Made by a program: the position numbers and the translations under genes. Below are positions 56,786 to 64,000 of a DNA stretch of 64,000 bases, one piece after another. The notes under the pieces were generated by a model, which did no database searches, was not told where the DNA came from, and worked only from the letters and a program-made list of their open reading frames with translations. Position 1 is the stretch's first letter; each line of letters begins with the position of its first letter. The DNA is from Nocardia bovistercoris (lineage in GTDB: Bacteria > Actinomycetota > Actinomycetes > Mycobacteriales > Mycobacteriaceae): contig NZ_JADMLG010000001.1 of assembly GCF_015674855.1 (NCBI RefSeq), forward strand, positions 238,183-302,182, in the 5' to 3' direction.

Positions 56786-57955
56786 CTACTCCGACCAGCG
56801 CTCCTCGAGCATGGCGGAGACGTCCTCGGCGAAATCGCCGACCGCGTCGTCCCCGGTGCACCTGGCGTCCTCGGCCAGCGCCGCCCAGCGGTTGATGAGC
56901 GCCTCCGACCTCGGCACCGAGAGGCCGTGCTCGCGGGCCGCGGCGATGCGCGCGTGATCGGCGGGCAGGAACCAGTAGGTGCTCAGCCACACCCAGATCA
57001 GCCTGGCCTCGAGAATGCGCTCGGCCAGCGCGGCGTCGTCGGCGAGCGCGGGCCACACCCCGACGACCTCCGAACGCCACGCCTCGATCATCTGCCTGCC
57101 GCGTTCGCGCGACAGCTCGAAATCGCACAGGCAGCCGGGGAAGGAGACCAGCGCGTAGGCGATGTCGAGGGTCGCGTCGCGGAAGCCGCCCCACTCGTAG
57201 TCGAGGAAACGCGCGCCCTCCTCGTTGATGATCACATTGTCCGGGCACAGATCCGAGGGGCTGAAGGCGCGGAAGCGACCGGCCGAGAACAGCCGGTTGC
57301 CGCGCACGATCCGCTCGGCGATCTCGCCGGGCACCTCGATCCCGAGTTCCCGGCTCAGCAGGCCGGGCACTTCCGCGATCGCGGTCTCGGCCTGCTGGGC
57401 GATGCCGTCGATGCGGTGCACGACGTCGACGCGGCGCAACAGCGCCACGAAATCCGCCTCGCGCCCGACGGTGGCCGCGTGCATGCGGCCCATGGCCTGC
57501 GCGAAGGCCATCAGCGCGTTGCGCGTCGGCTGCGCGACGCCGGACTCGAGAACTTGGCTGAGCAGGGAGTTCTCCCCCAGATCGCTGAGGATCAACAGCC
57601 GGTCCGGCAGGCTGTGCGCGATCAGGTACGCGCCGGGTCGCTGGTCGCGGCCGAGCGCGGTGGTGAACTGATAGGAGACGGTTTCGCGGAGGAACGCCGA
57701 GTCGATGCCCGCGACCCCCGGCGCGAATGCGCCGGTACCCAGGTCGCGAGCGGTGCCACGGACCTGCTTGATGATCAGGGTCCGAGGCAGCGAGAAGGCG
57801 TTCTCCGAAACACGCACACGTAGGACAGTCGTCCTACCACTTCCGCTGAGTTCGATCGGATCGCTCAGCTTTACCGGAGCACCCATTCGCTTTGTGAGCA
57901 ACTGCTGTGCTGCGGACACGACTTCGGCGGCGCGTTCGGCCAATAGTGCGGTCAT
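56786..57955 (-). CDS. Aminoglycoside phosphotransferase/choline kinase-like protein
   Basis: A 389-residue kinase-fold protein. The N-lobe lacks a clear glycine-rich loop but has the ATP-lysine candidate in TLIIKQVRGTA. The catalytic loop reads FSPSDLCPDNVIIN (Asp and Asn present, in place of HGDLHPGN) and the metal motif is FLDYEWGGFRD. It belongs to the broad APH family of environmental bacteria; an antibiotic-resistance role is not supported by the sequence alone. Upstream TAGCTT and GAGAGG precede the ATG. Confidence 0.82.
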   Translation of the reverse strand: MTALLAERAAEVVSAAQQLLTKRMGAPVKLSDPIELSGSGRTTVLRVRVSENAFSLPRTLIIKQVRGTARDLGTGAFAPGVAGIDSAFLRETVSYQFTTALGRDQRPGAYLIAHSLPDRLLILSDLGENSLLSQVLESGVAQPTRNALMAFAQAMGRMHAATVGREADFVALLRRVDVVHRIDGIAQQAETAIAEVPGLLSRELGIEVPGEIAERIVRGNRLFSAGRFRAFSPSDLCPDNVIINEEGARFLDYEWGGFRDATLDIAYALVSFPGCLCDFELSRERGRQMIEAWRSEVVGVWPALADDAALAERILEARLIWVWLSTYWFLPADHARIAAAREHGLSVPRSEALINRWAALAEDARCTGDDAVGDFAEDVSAMLEERWSE

Positions 57956-58149
57956 CGCCTCTCAAGCTACTCGCATCAGGTCACTTCTAGCGAGCTGTTA
58001 CACAACCTTTCCGCGTCGTCCGGCGTGTCCCGCCCTCCCGGTTGCGGGTCGGGCGCCGCTCGCTTGACACCGATGCGCCGGTCGGGTTTTCTCAACGTCA
58101 ACTGCTGTGCGCCACACCGCAAACCAGTTGCCTCGAAAGGTCTACTACA

Positions 58150-59145
58150 TTGACCGACACACCGTCGCCCGTTCCACGCGATCCGGCTCGCGACACACCA
58201 CCGAGGGGCGAAGGCGCACAGCCGACCGGCCCCGGCGGGCAGTACCCCGGCACGGGGCAGCATCCTTCCGGCGGCCACCATCAGAGTTCCGGTCAGGCCG
58301 CGCCGCCGCCCGCGCGTGGCGCCGGTCATCCGCGCCACGAAATGCCGGGTGGCGCGGGGTACCCGCAGTTCGAGGGCCCCGGGGCGGCGCAATACGGCAC
58401 CGAGCCGGTCGAGCCGCCGCCCGCGATGACGGGTTCGGCGCAGCCCTCCTACGGACCGACGGGCACCGGCCCTGGCGCATCCGGCTCGGGAGACCAGCCC
58501 GTCTACGGCTACCAAGTAGCCGGACCGACCGGTCTGAATGTCAGCGGCGCGATCGGCTACGGACTGGAGAAGTTCCGGTCGAATCCCGCTCCGTGGCTTG
58601 GTGTTACGGCGCTCGGGCTGGTCATCTACCTGGTTTTCATCTTCCTGGTGCAGTTCCTCGAACCGAGTTCACTGCTGCCCGTCGTCGTGATCTTCCTGTT
58701 CGTGCTCGCCGCGCTCTGGGTGCTCCAAGCGGCCATGGTGCGCGGCGCGCTCTACGAAACCGACGGCGACAGACCGAGTTTCGGCTCGTATTTCCGCTAT
58801 CTGAACGCGGGCAACGTCCTGCTCACCGCGCTGCTGGTCTACCTCGGCGTCTGGATCGGGCTCGCACTGTGCATCCTGCCCGGACTCGTCGTCGGCTACC
58901 TGTGCATGTTCGCCCTGCATTTCGTGATCGACCAGGATCAGGGGCCGTTCAGCGCCATCAGGTCCAGCGCCACGGCGGTGCTGCGCAATCCGGGCCAGAC
59001 GCTGCTGCTCGCCCTCACGGTGGTGGTGATCACCCTCCTCGGCGCGCTGCTGTGCGGCCTCGGACTGCTGGTGGCCGGTCCGATCGCGGTCATCGCGGTG
59101 ACCTACGGCTACCGCACGCTCGCGGGCGGACCGGTCGCCCCCTGA
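58150..59145 (+). CDS. Pro/Gly-rich integral membrane protein (Rv2560-like)
   Basis: A 331-residue protein. Residues 1-135 are a disordered cytoplasmic tail rich in Pro, Gly, Gln, Ser. The rest holds about five or six membrane helices with the pattern of GPDPase-type membrane domains (LEKFRSNPAPWLGVTALGLV, VVVIFLFVLAALWVLQAAMV, LPGLVVGYLCMFALHFVID, LALTVVVITLLGALLCGLGL). The TTG start (MTDTPSPVPRD) follows AAAGG by nine bases; no ATG or GTG fits better. M. tuberculosis Rv2560 next to rarA has the same architecture. Function unknown. Confidence 0.83.
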   Translation: MTDTPSPVPRDPARDTPPRGEGAQPTGPGGQYPGTGQHPSGGHHQSSGQAAPPPARGAGHPRHEMPGGAGYPQFEGPGAAQYGTEPVEPPPAMTGSAQPSYGPTGTGPGASGSGDQPVYGYQVAGPTGLNVSGAIGYGLEKFRSNPAPWLGVTALGLVIYLVFIFLVQFLEPSSLLPVVVIFLFVLAALWVLQAAMVRGALYETDGDRPSFGSYFRYLNAGNVLLTALLVYLGVWIGLALCILPGLVVGYLCMFALHFVIDQDQGPFSAIRSSATAVLRNPGQTLLLALTVVVITLLGALLCGLGLLVAGPIAVIAVTYGYRTLAGGPVAP

Positions 59146-59155
59146 CCGGACCGGC

Positions 59156-60142
59156 TCACTTCTGCACCCAGGTCACCTTCTCGACCTTCGACGACATGCC
59201 GAGCCACCGCTTGAAGCGCTCCACAGGCCCCGCGTCGCTGCCCGCGCGAGGCCGCAGGTAGAGCACAAGCACGCCCGCCGCCACGATCCCGCCCAAATTC
59301 ACCGCGAGTTGCCCGGTGGACATCAAGGCCACATCCCACTGCCCCACCGTCGCCGCGACAACAGCGAAGCCGGCCGCGGGCACGGTGGTCACCGAGATGA
59401 ACACCCCGATCAGCGCCGCCGACTTGGCCGTGACCAGCGACAACATCCCGGCCGCGCCCGCGAGCAGCGCGACGATCAGCGAGAACGGCCCGACCTCGTA
59501 GATGAAGTCCACATTGTGCGCGTTCTCCACCCCGGACAGCGTGATCCAGCCGAACTGTTCCCACAGCAGCGTCGCGGCCAGGGTCACCGTCATCGCCACC
59601 GGGAACGCGACCAACAGCGCCACCGCCGATTTGCGCGTCAGCAGCCAGTCGCGGCGCACCAATCCCACCGAGAACGCCGCCAGCGGACCGAATTCCGGCC
59701 CGACGACCATGGCGCCGACGATGGTCACGGCCGAATCCGTCGCGACGCCGACCGCGGCCAACAGACAGGCGATGGTGAGGAAGGCGAGAAAACTCGAATT
59801 CAACGAGGATTCCTCATGGGTCTGGGCGAGCAGTTCTTCCCAGACGACCGCGTCGCTGGGATCACCGGGCGCCTCATCGATCGCGCGGTCCCCCGCATCC
59901 GACAGCACGGTCTCCACGGGAGTGAGCGTGAGACCGCCGTCGTGCTCGATGCCGAGCGCTTTCAGATGCTCGATCACGTCATTGGCGGCCTCGCGCGCCA
60001 CATCGGCCTGCACGAGATCGCCCTCGGGCTCCAGGGCGACGCCGCGCGCGAGGGTCACATGGGTGACGCCGGGATCGGCGGCGAGGACCGCGAGCACCCG
60101 TTCGGTCGTCGCGGACGGACTGATCATGCGCAGATGCAGCAC
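59156..60142 (-). CDS. DUF389 membrane protein
   Basis: A 328-residue protein. The N-terminal 105 residues form a small soluble domain (MLHLRMISPSATTERVLAVLAADPGV). The membrane part contains the DUF389 features SSLNSSFLAFLTIACLLAAVG, VTIVGAMVVGPEFGPLAAFS and ALIGVFISVTTVPAAG, with about six helices. The family is widespread in actinobacteria; a transport role is often proposed but not established. The GTG start has AGGGG about six bases upstream. It converges with the Rv2560-like gene. Confidence 0.9.
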   Translation of the reverse strand: MLHLRMISPSATTERVLAVLAADPGVTHVTLARGVALEPEGDLVQADVAREAANDVIEHLKALGIEHDGGLTLTPVETVLSDAGDRAIDEAPGDPSDAVVWEELLAQTHEESSLNSSFLAFLTIACLLAAVGVATDSAVTIVGAMVVGPEFGPLAAFSVGLVRRDWLLTRKSAVALLVAFPVAMTVTLAATLLWEQFGWITLSGVENAHNVDFIYEVGPFSLIVALLAGAAGMLSLVTAKSAALIGVFISVTTVPAAGFAVVAATVGQWDVALMSTGQLAVNLGGIVAAGVLVLYLRPRAGSDAGPVERFKRWLGMSSKVEKVTWVQK

Positions 60143-60234
60143 GGATTCCCCTGGCGGTCAGCGCGGCGCTGACCGCGTTCCAACTGCGCGGAACGCTACC
60201 GTCCCGCCGCGCCGACCGCCATCACGGCACGCGA

Positions 60235-62010
60235 CTACTTGCCTTCCTCGGGCTTCGGCTTGACGTCGAGTCCGGCTTCCTTGCGCTGCTGCGCGGTGAT
60301 CGGCGCGGGCGCATCGGTGAGCGGGTCGACGCCGTTGCCGGTCTTCGGGAAGGCGATGACCTCGCGGATGGAATCCGATCCCGACAGCAGCGCCACGATA
60401 CGGTCCCAGCCGAAGGCGATGCCGCCGTGCGGCGGGGCGCCGAAGGCGAAGGCGTCGAGCAGGAAGCCGAACTTCTCCTGCGCCTCCTCGGTGCCGATGC
60501 CCATCACGCCGAACACGCGCTCCTGGATGTCACGGCGATGGATACGGATCGATCCGCCGCCGATCTCGTTGCCGTTGCAGACGATGTCGTAGGCGTAGGC
60601 GAGCGCGGCGCCGGGGTCGGTGTCGAAGGTGTCGAGCGACTCCGGCTTCGGCGAGGTGAAGGCGTGGTGCACCGCGGTCCAGGCCGAATGGCCAAGGGCC
60701 ACATCCCCGCCCGCGGTGGCGTCGGCCGCCGGTTCGAACATCGGCGCGTCCACGATCCACACGAACGACCACGCGTTCTCGTCGATCAACCCGACCTTGC
60801 GCGCGATCTCGCCGCGCGCCGCACCGAGCAGCGCCCGGCTCGACTTGACCTCGCCCGCCGCGAAGAACACGCAGTCGCCCGGCACGGCGCCGACCTTGTC
60901 GGCCAGGCCGTCGCGTTCGGCGTCGCTGAGGTTCTTCGCGACCGGGCCGCCGAGTGTCTTGTCCTCGTTGACCAATACGTAGGCGAGACCGCGGGAACCA
61001 CGCTGCTTGGCCCACTCCTGCCATTCGTCGAGTTTGCGGCGCGGCTGACTCGCACCGCCCGGCATCACCACCGCGCCGACATAGGGCGCCTGGAACACCC
61101 GGAACGGGGTGTCGCGGAAATAGTCGGTGAGCTCGGTGATCTCGACGCCGAAGCGCAGATCCGGCTTGTCGGAACCGAAGCGGCGCATGGCCTCCGCGTA
61201 GGTCATATGCGGTATCGGAGTGCTGATCTCGTGGCCGACCAACTTCCACAGCGCGGCCAGGATGTCCTCGGCCAGCAGGATCACATCCTCCTGGCGCACG
61301 AAGCTCATCTCGATGTCGAGCTGGGTGAACTCGGGCTGGCGGTCGGCGCGGAAGTCCTCGTCGCGGTAGCAGCGCGCGATCTGGTAGTAGCGCTCGATGC
61401 CGCCGACCATGAGCAGCTGTTTGAACAGCTGCGGGCTCTGCGGCAGCGCGTAGAAGCTGCCCGGCTGCAAGCGCGCGGGCACCAGGAAGTCGCGCGCGCC
61501 CTCCGGGGTGGACCTGGTCAGCGTCGGCGTCTCGACCTCGACGAACGCGTGCGCGGCCAGCACCTCGCGGGCCGCGGCGTTGGCCTTGGAACGCAGCCGG
61601 ATCGCGTGCGCGGGCCCCTCGCGGCGCAGGTCGAGGTAGCGGTGGCGCAGCCTGGCCTCCTCGCCCGGCTGCTCGTCGAGCTGGAAGGGCAGCGGGGCGC
61701 TTTCGTTGAGCACCTCGAGTTCGGTGACGTTCACCTCGATCTGCCCGGTCGGCAGCTCCGGGTTCTCGTTGCCCGCCGGGCGCTGCTCGACGACTCCGGT
61801 GACCAGCACGCAGAATTCGGCGCGCAACCGGTGGGCCTGTTCGGCCGCCGGTCCCGAGCGGAACACCGCCTGTGCCACACCGGACGCGTCGCGCAGATCG
61901 ATGAAGATCACGCCACCGTGGTCACGACGCCTGGCCACCCATCCGGTGAGGGTGACGGTCTGACCGGCGTGTTCGCTTCGCAGCGAACCAGCCAAGTGGG
62001 TGCGCAGCAT
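60235..62010 (-). CDS. aspS: Aspartyl-tRNA synthetase, bacterial type
   Basis: A 591-residue class IIb synthetase. The anticodon-binding OB-fold begins [34 protein letters not shown]. Class II motif 2 is [21 protein letters not shown], the GAD insert lies in the middle, and motif 3 is [14 protein letters not shown]. The ATG at 62010 has AAAGGA six bases before it; frames reaching to 62349 lack family character. A TACGAT box lies about 55 bases upstream. It is divergent from the zinc peptidase gene. Confidence 0.97.
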   Translation of the reverse strand: MLRTHLAGSLRSEHAGQTVTLTGWVARRRDHGGVIFIDLRDASGVAQAVFRSGPAAEQAHRLRAEFCVLVTGVVEQRPAGNENPELPTGQIEVNVTELEVLNESAPLPFQLDEQPGEEARLRHRYLDLRREGPAHAIRLRSKANAAAREVLAAHAFVEVETPTLTRSTPEGARDFLVPARLQPGSFYALPQSPQLFKQLLMVGGIERYYQIARCYRDEDFRADRQPEFTQLDIEMSFVRQEDVILLAEDILAALWKLVGHEISTPIPHMTYAEAMRRFGSDKPDLRFGVEITELTDYFRDTPFRVFQAPYVGAVVMPGGASQPRRKLDEWQEWAKQRGSRGLAYVLVNEDKTLGGPVAKNLSDAERDGLADKVGAVPGDCVFFAAGEVKSSRALLGAARGEIARKVGLIDENAWSFVWIVDAPMFEPAADATAGGDVALGHSAWTAVHHAFTSPKPESLDTFDTDPGAALAYAYDIVCNGNEIGGGSIRIHRRDIQERVFGVMGIGTEEAQEKFGFLLDAFAFGAPPHGGIAFGWDRIVALLSGSDSIREVIAFPKTGNGVDPLTDAPAPITAQQRKEAGLDVKPKPEEGK

Positions 62011-62063
62011 CGGATTCCTTTCGACGATTCCGGCACCGGACACGGGCATTCGGTGCGTTCGCC

Positions 62064-62069
62064 ATCGTA
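62064..62069 (-). promoter_or_regulatory. -10 box upstream of aspS
   Basis: TACGAT on the minus strand fits TANNNT and would give a leader of about 45 bases before aspS. Confidence 0.4.
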
Positions 62070-62175
62070 GCGACGACGCAGGCACGGACCCTAATTGATT
62101 TCCCCGCCCGGTCCTGTGCCGATATTGTTCCCGCCCGCCCCGCGCCCCGGTCAGCGCCGCCGCACTCGGGGGCGC

Positions 62176-62191
62176 CGTGTCGTGCGACACG
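62176..62191. promoter_or_regulatory. Dyad 1, operator-like
   Basis: CGTGTCG, TG, CGACACG: perfect 7-bp arms with a 2-base centre, in the aspS/peptidase intergenic region. Confidence 0.4.
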
Positions 62192-62205
62192 CTCGGACCC
62201 CGATC

Positions 62206-62222
62206 CGGATGTCGGACATCCG
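62206..62222. promoter_or_regulatory. Dyad 2, operator-like
   Basis: CGGATGTC, G, GACATCCG: perfect 8-bp arms around one base. A 17-bp palindrome with so small a centre suggests a dimeric DNA-binding protein rather than an RNA hairpin. Confidence 0.5.
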
Positions 62223-62363
62223 TGCCAAGCTGATACGAACCCCGCGCATCCCCGACCACCTCGGCAACCGTCGAACGGCGCCCGCCCGAACCACGGCGAC
62301 CGTTCGCGCGGACCGGGCCGGTCGGACAGCGGCGCGGACGATCGGACACAGGAAGCGGAAACG

Positions 62364-63290
62364 ATGACCTTCAACGAGGGCATGCAGATCGATCCCGATG
62401 CCGTCAGATCCGGCGGCGGCGGTCCGGGCATGGGCGGCAGGATCGCTCTCGGCGGCGGCGCGGGCGGCATCATCGTGCTCGTGCTCGCCCTGCTCTTCGG
62501 CGGCGATCCGGGTTCCCTGCTCGGCGAGCTCACCGGCGCGCAGGACGGCGGGAGCCAGTCGGCGACCGCGGGCACCCCCGAACACTGCAAGACCGGCGCC
62601 GACGCGAACAAGTACGTCGACTGCCGGGTCGCGCTCACCGCGATCAGCCTGAACGCGATCTGGGGCGGCGAAATGCCCGCGCAGACCGGCCGCCGCTACG
62701 CCGACCCACAGGTCGTGCTGTTCTCCGGCGCGACGAACACCGGCTGCGGCAATGCCACCAGCGCGGTGGGCCCCTTCTACTGCCCGGCCGACAAGACCGC
62801 CTACTTCGACGTCACCTTCTTCGACGAGCTGAGCAGCCGCTTCGGCGCGAGCAACGGGCCGCTGGCCCAGGAATACGTCGTGGCGCACGAGATCGGCCAT
62901 CACCTACAGACCCTGCTCGGCGATATCGACCGCGCCCAACGCGATCCGCGCGGCCCCGAGTCCGGCGCGGTGCGCACCGAATTGCAGGCCGACTGCTACG
63001 CGGGGATCTGGGCGCATTTCGCCGACAAGACACCCGCGCCCGGAAACACCCAGCCGTTCCTGAAGCCGCTGTCCGACAAGGATGTTCGCGACGCGCTCTC
63101 GGCGGCCGCCGCGGTCGGCGACGACCGGATCCAGCGCGCCGCCCAAGGTCGGGTCAATCCGGAGGCGTGGACGCACGGGTCCTCCGAACAGCGGCAGAAA
63201 TGGTTCCTCAGCGGATACCGCACCGGTCAGGTCAAGGCGTGCGACACCTATTCGGCGCGCGACCTGGACAATCCGGATGCGTTGCGGTGA
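62364..63290 (+). CDS. ypfJ: YpfJ-type neutral zinc metallopeptidase, membrane-anchored
   Basis: A 308-residue protein. A Gly-rich N-tail ([11 protein letters not shown]) leads into one membrane helix (about 31-46), then an extracytoplasmic domain. The zinc motif is [10 protein letters not shown] (His175, Glu176, His179) with the third ligand probably Glu206 in [11 protein letters not shown]. Cys pairs (EHCK, VDCR, TGCGN, PFYC) may form disulphides. The substrate is unknown. M. tuberculosis Rv2575 near aspS is the counterpart. Confidence 0.93.
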   Translation: MTFNEGMQIDPDAVRSGGGGPGMGGRIALGGGAGGIIVLVLALLFGGDPGSLLGELTGAQDGGSQSATAGTPEHCKTGADANKYVDCRVALTAISLNAIWGGEMPAQTGRRYADPQVVLFSGATNTGCGNATSAVGPFYCPADKTAYFDVTFFDELSSRFGASNGPLAQEYVVAHEIGHHLQTLLGDIDRAQRDPRGPESGAVRTELQADCYAGIWAHFADKTPAPGNTQPFLKPLSDKDVRDALSAAAAVGDDRIQRAAQGRVNPEAWTHGSSEQRQKWFLSGYRTGQVKACDTYSARDLDNPDALR

Positions 63291-63419
63291 ACCGATTCGC
63301 AGCGCGCGCTAACGCCTTTCGGCCGCGCGCCGATTCCTTTCGGTGACGTCGTCACCGGACGTCGCGCACGAGTCGCAGTGCACGTCGATCGCACTATTCG
63401 AGACGAGGGTAGGTAATTC

Positions 63420-63938
63420 ATGCGTAGAACCATGGTCGCGCTGCTGACGCTCGCGCTGTCGGTCGCGGGCCCGAGCGCGGTCGCCGCGGCCGATCCCGAG
63501 GTCGCCGCCCCGGTGGCCGCGCCGTACGCGCTGATCACACTCACCGCCATTCCCAACGGATGGCAGGAGCGCACCGATCTGCGGCCGGTACTCGAGGTCT
63601 TCTCCGACGGCCGCGCCGTGCAGAAGCCCGATGCCGTCGACGCGCAGCGCAAACCGGAGACCCCGCCGCAGGAACTCACCGGCACCATCAGGCCCGACGC
63701 TTTGCAGTCCGCGCTGAAGGAGATCAGGGATCTCGCCTCGGCCGATTTCGGCACACCGGCGACCAACGATCGCGGCGTGCAGATCATCGACCTGATGCCG
63801 CAGCCGCCGGATCAGGACGTGCACCTGATCGTGTACTCGCCCGAGGTGGTCGACGGTTTCGGCAACGACCAGCGCACGGTGCGCCAGCGTTTCGCCGCCG
63901 TGTACCGCGCGCTGCTCGACGCCTTCGTCAAGGACTGA
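63420..63938 (+). CDS. Small secreted protein, function unknown
   Basis: A 172-residue protein with a signal peptide (MRRTMVALLTLALSVAGPS, cleavage probably after AVAAA near 24). The mature part is mixed alpha/beta (YALITLTAIPNGWQERTDLR, LEVFSDGRAV, IIDLMPQPPDQDVHLIVYSP, RQRFAAVYRALLDAF). I do not recognise a family. GAGG lies about 12 bases before the ATG. It follows the zinc peptidase by 129 bases and ends in a C/G-rich hairpin. Confidence 0.85.
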   Translation: MRRTMVALLTLALSVAGPSAVAAADPEVAAPVAAPYALITLTAIPNGWQERTDLRPVLEVFSDGRAVQKPDAVDAQRKPETPPQELTGTIRPDALQSALKEIRDLASADFGTPATNDRGVQIIDLMPQPPDQDVHLIVYSPEVVDGFGNDQRTVRQRFAAVYRALLDAFVKD

Positions 63939-63953
63939 CCGCACCCGCGAAGT

Positions 63954-63984
63954 GGGCCCCCCCCCCACCATCAGGCGGGGGCCC
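63954..63984 (+). terminator. Terminator hairpin after the last gene
   Basis: GGGCCCCC at 63954-63961 pairs with GGGGGCCC at 63977-63984. The left arm runs into a stretch of ten C, which is prone to sequencing or assembly length error. It lies 16 bases after the stop of the secreted-protein gene. Confidence 0.55.
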
Positions 63985-64000
63985 CAAAAGGGTGTTTCTA

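Larger units (their letters stand above)
62011..62363. other. Divergent promoter region aspS / zinc peptidase
   Basis: About 350 bases without a gene. It holds a likely aspS -10 box, a plus-strand TATTGT at 62123, and two near-perfect dyads at 62176-62191 and 62206-62222. The plus-strand gene has GGAAGCGGAAAC before its ATG. Confidence 0.6.

Noticed and set aside
56786..57955. Aminoglycoside resistance gene
   Set aside because: The protein has the APH kinase fold, but the catalytic loop is FSPSDLCPDN and such genes are common in soil actinomycetes with unknown substrates. The sequence gives no ground to claim resistance.

Overview
The window is GC-rich chromosomal DNA of an actinomycete of the order Mycobacteriales, most probably Nocardia or a close relative. 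The evidence is the mihF-type integration host factor, the helicase-dead PriA, the many GTG starts and TANNNT -10 boxes, and a gene order that matches two Mycobacterium tuberculosis blocks (pyrR to uvrC, and nusB to the Rv2575-like peptidase) as well as the joined order known from Streptomyces. Nearly all of it is core genome. No phage, insertion sequence, CRISPR array, rRNA or tRNA gene is visible.

Layout. 1-6.5 kb: uvrC (cut by the window edge), a small membrane protein, ggt, a GNAT enzyme and a PH-domain membrane protein. 6.1-8.6 kb: riboflavin operon ribE-ribBA-ribH. 8.7-11.2 kb: rpe, with a divergent rsbW-sigF pair, and a YjbR protein. 11.3-15.1 kb: def-fmt-rsmB translation operon. 15.2-17 kb: secreted lipase and a PadR regulator. 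17.4-24.2 kb: mihF-gmk-rpoZ-coaBC, then metK-priA. 25.3-34 kb: pyrimidine operon pyrR-pyrB-pyrC-(Rv1382-like)-carA-carB-pyrF, with a PyrR RNA site over the pyrR ribosome binding site. 34.1-39 kb: accessory cargo (methyltransferase, AlkB, HD hydrolase, TetR, quinone oxidoreductase, DUF4334). 39-45 kb: nusB-efp-pepQ, a prepilin peptidase, then aroC-aroK. 45.6-54.5 kb: aroB, then a minus-strand string of alaS, ruvX, mltG and aroE, plus rarA. 54.5-64 kb: phoD, DinB and APH proteins, a Rv2560-like membrane protein, a DUF389 protein, aspS, a zinc peptidase and a secreted protein.

How the genes work together. Whole pathways are clustered: UMP synthesis up to OMP decarboxylase (without pyrD), the late shikimate pathway (aroB, aroE, aroK, aroC), late riboflavin synthesis, and translation start and fidelity (def, fmt, efp, alaS, aspS, rsmB). 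Most operon members overlap by 1-4 bases. At least ten genes show a TANNNT box 6-8 bases before the start codon, so leaderless transcription is common here.

The most unusual signal is low-complexity expansion. Two degenerate tandem arrays with a period near 26 bp lie at the 3' ends of minus-strand genes (GNAT, pyrF), and their units resemble the sequence around the flanking stop codon. Several housekeeping enzymes carry large disordered additions: RsmB (about 316 residues at the N-terminus), PriA (about 235 internal) and AroK (about 390 at the C-terminus, with tandem repeats). I found no clear new multi-gene system; this expansion pattern and a few well-formed operator-like dyads are the leads.
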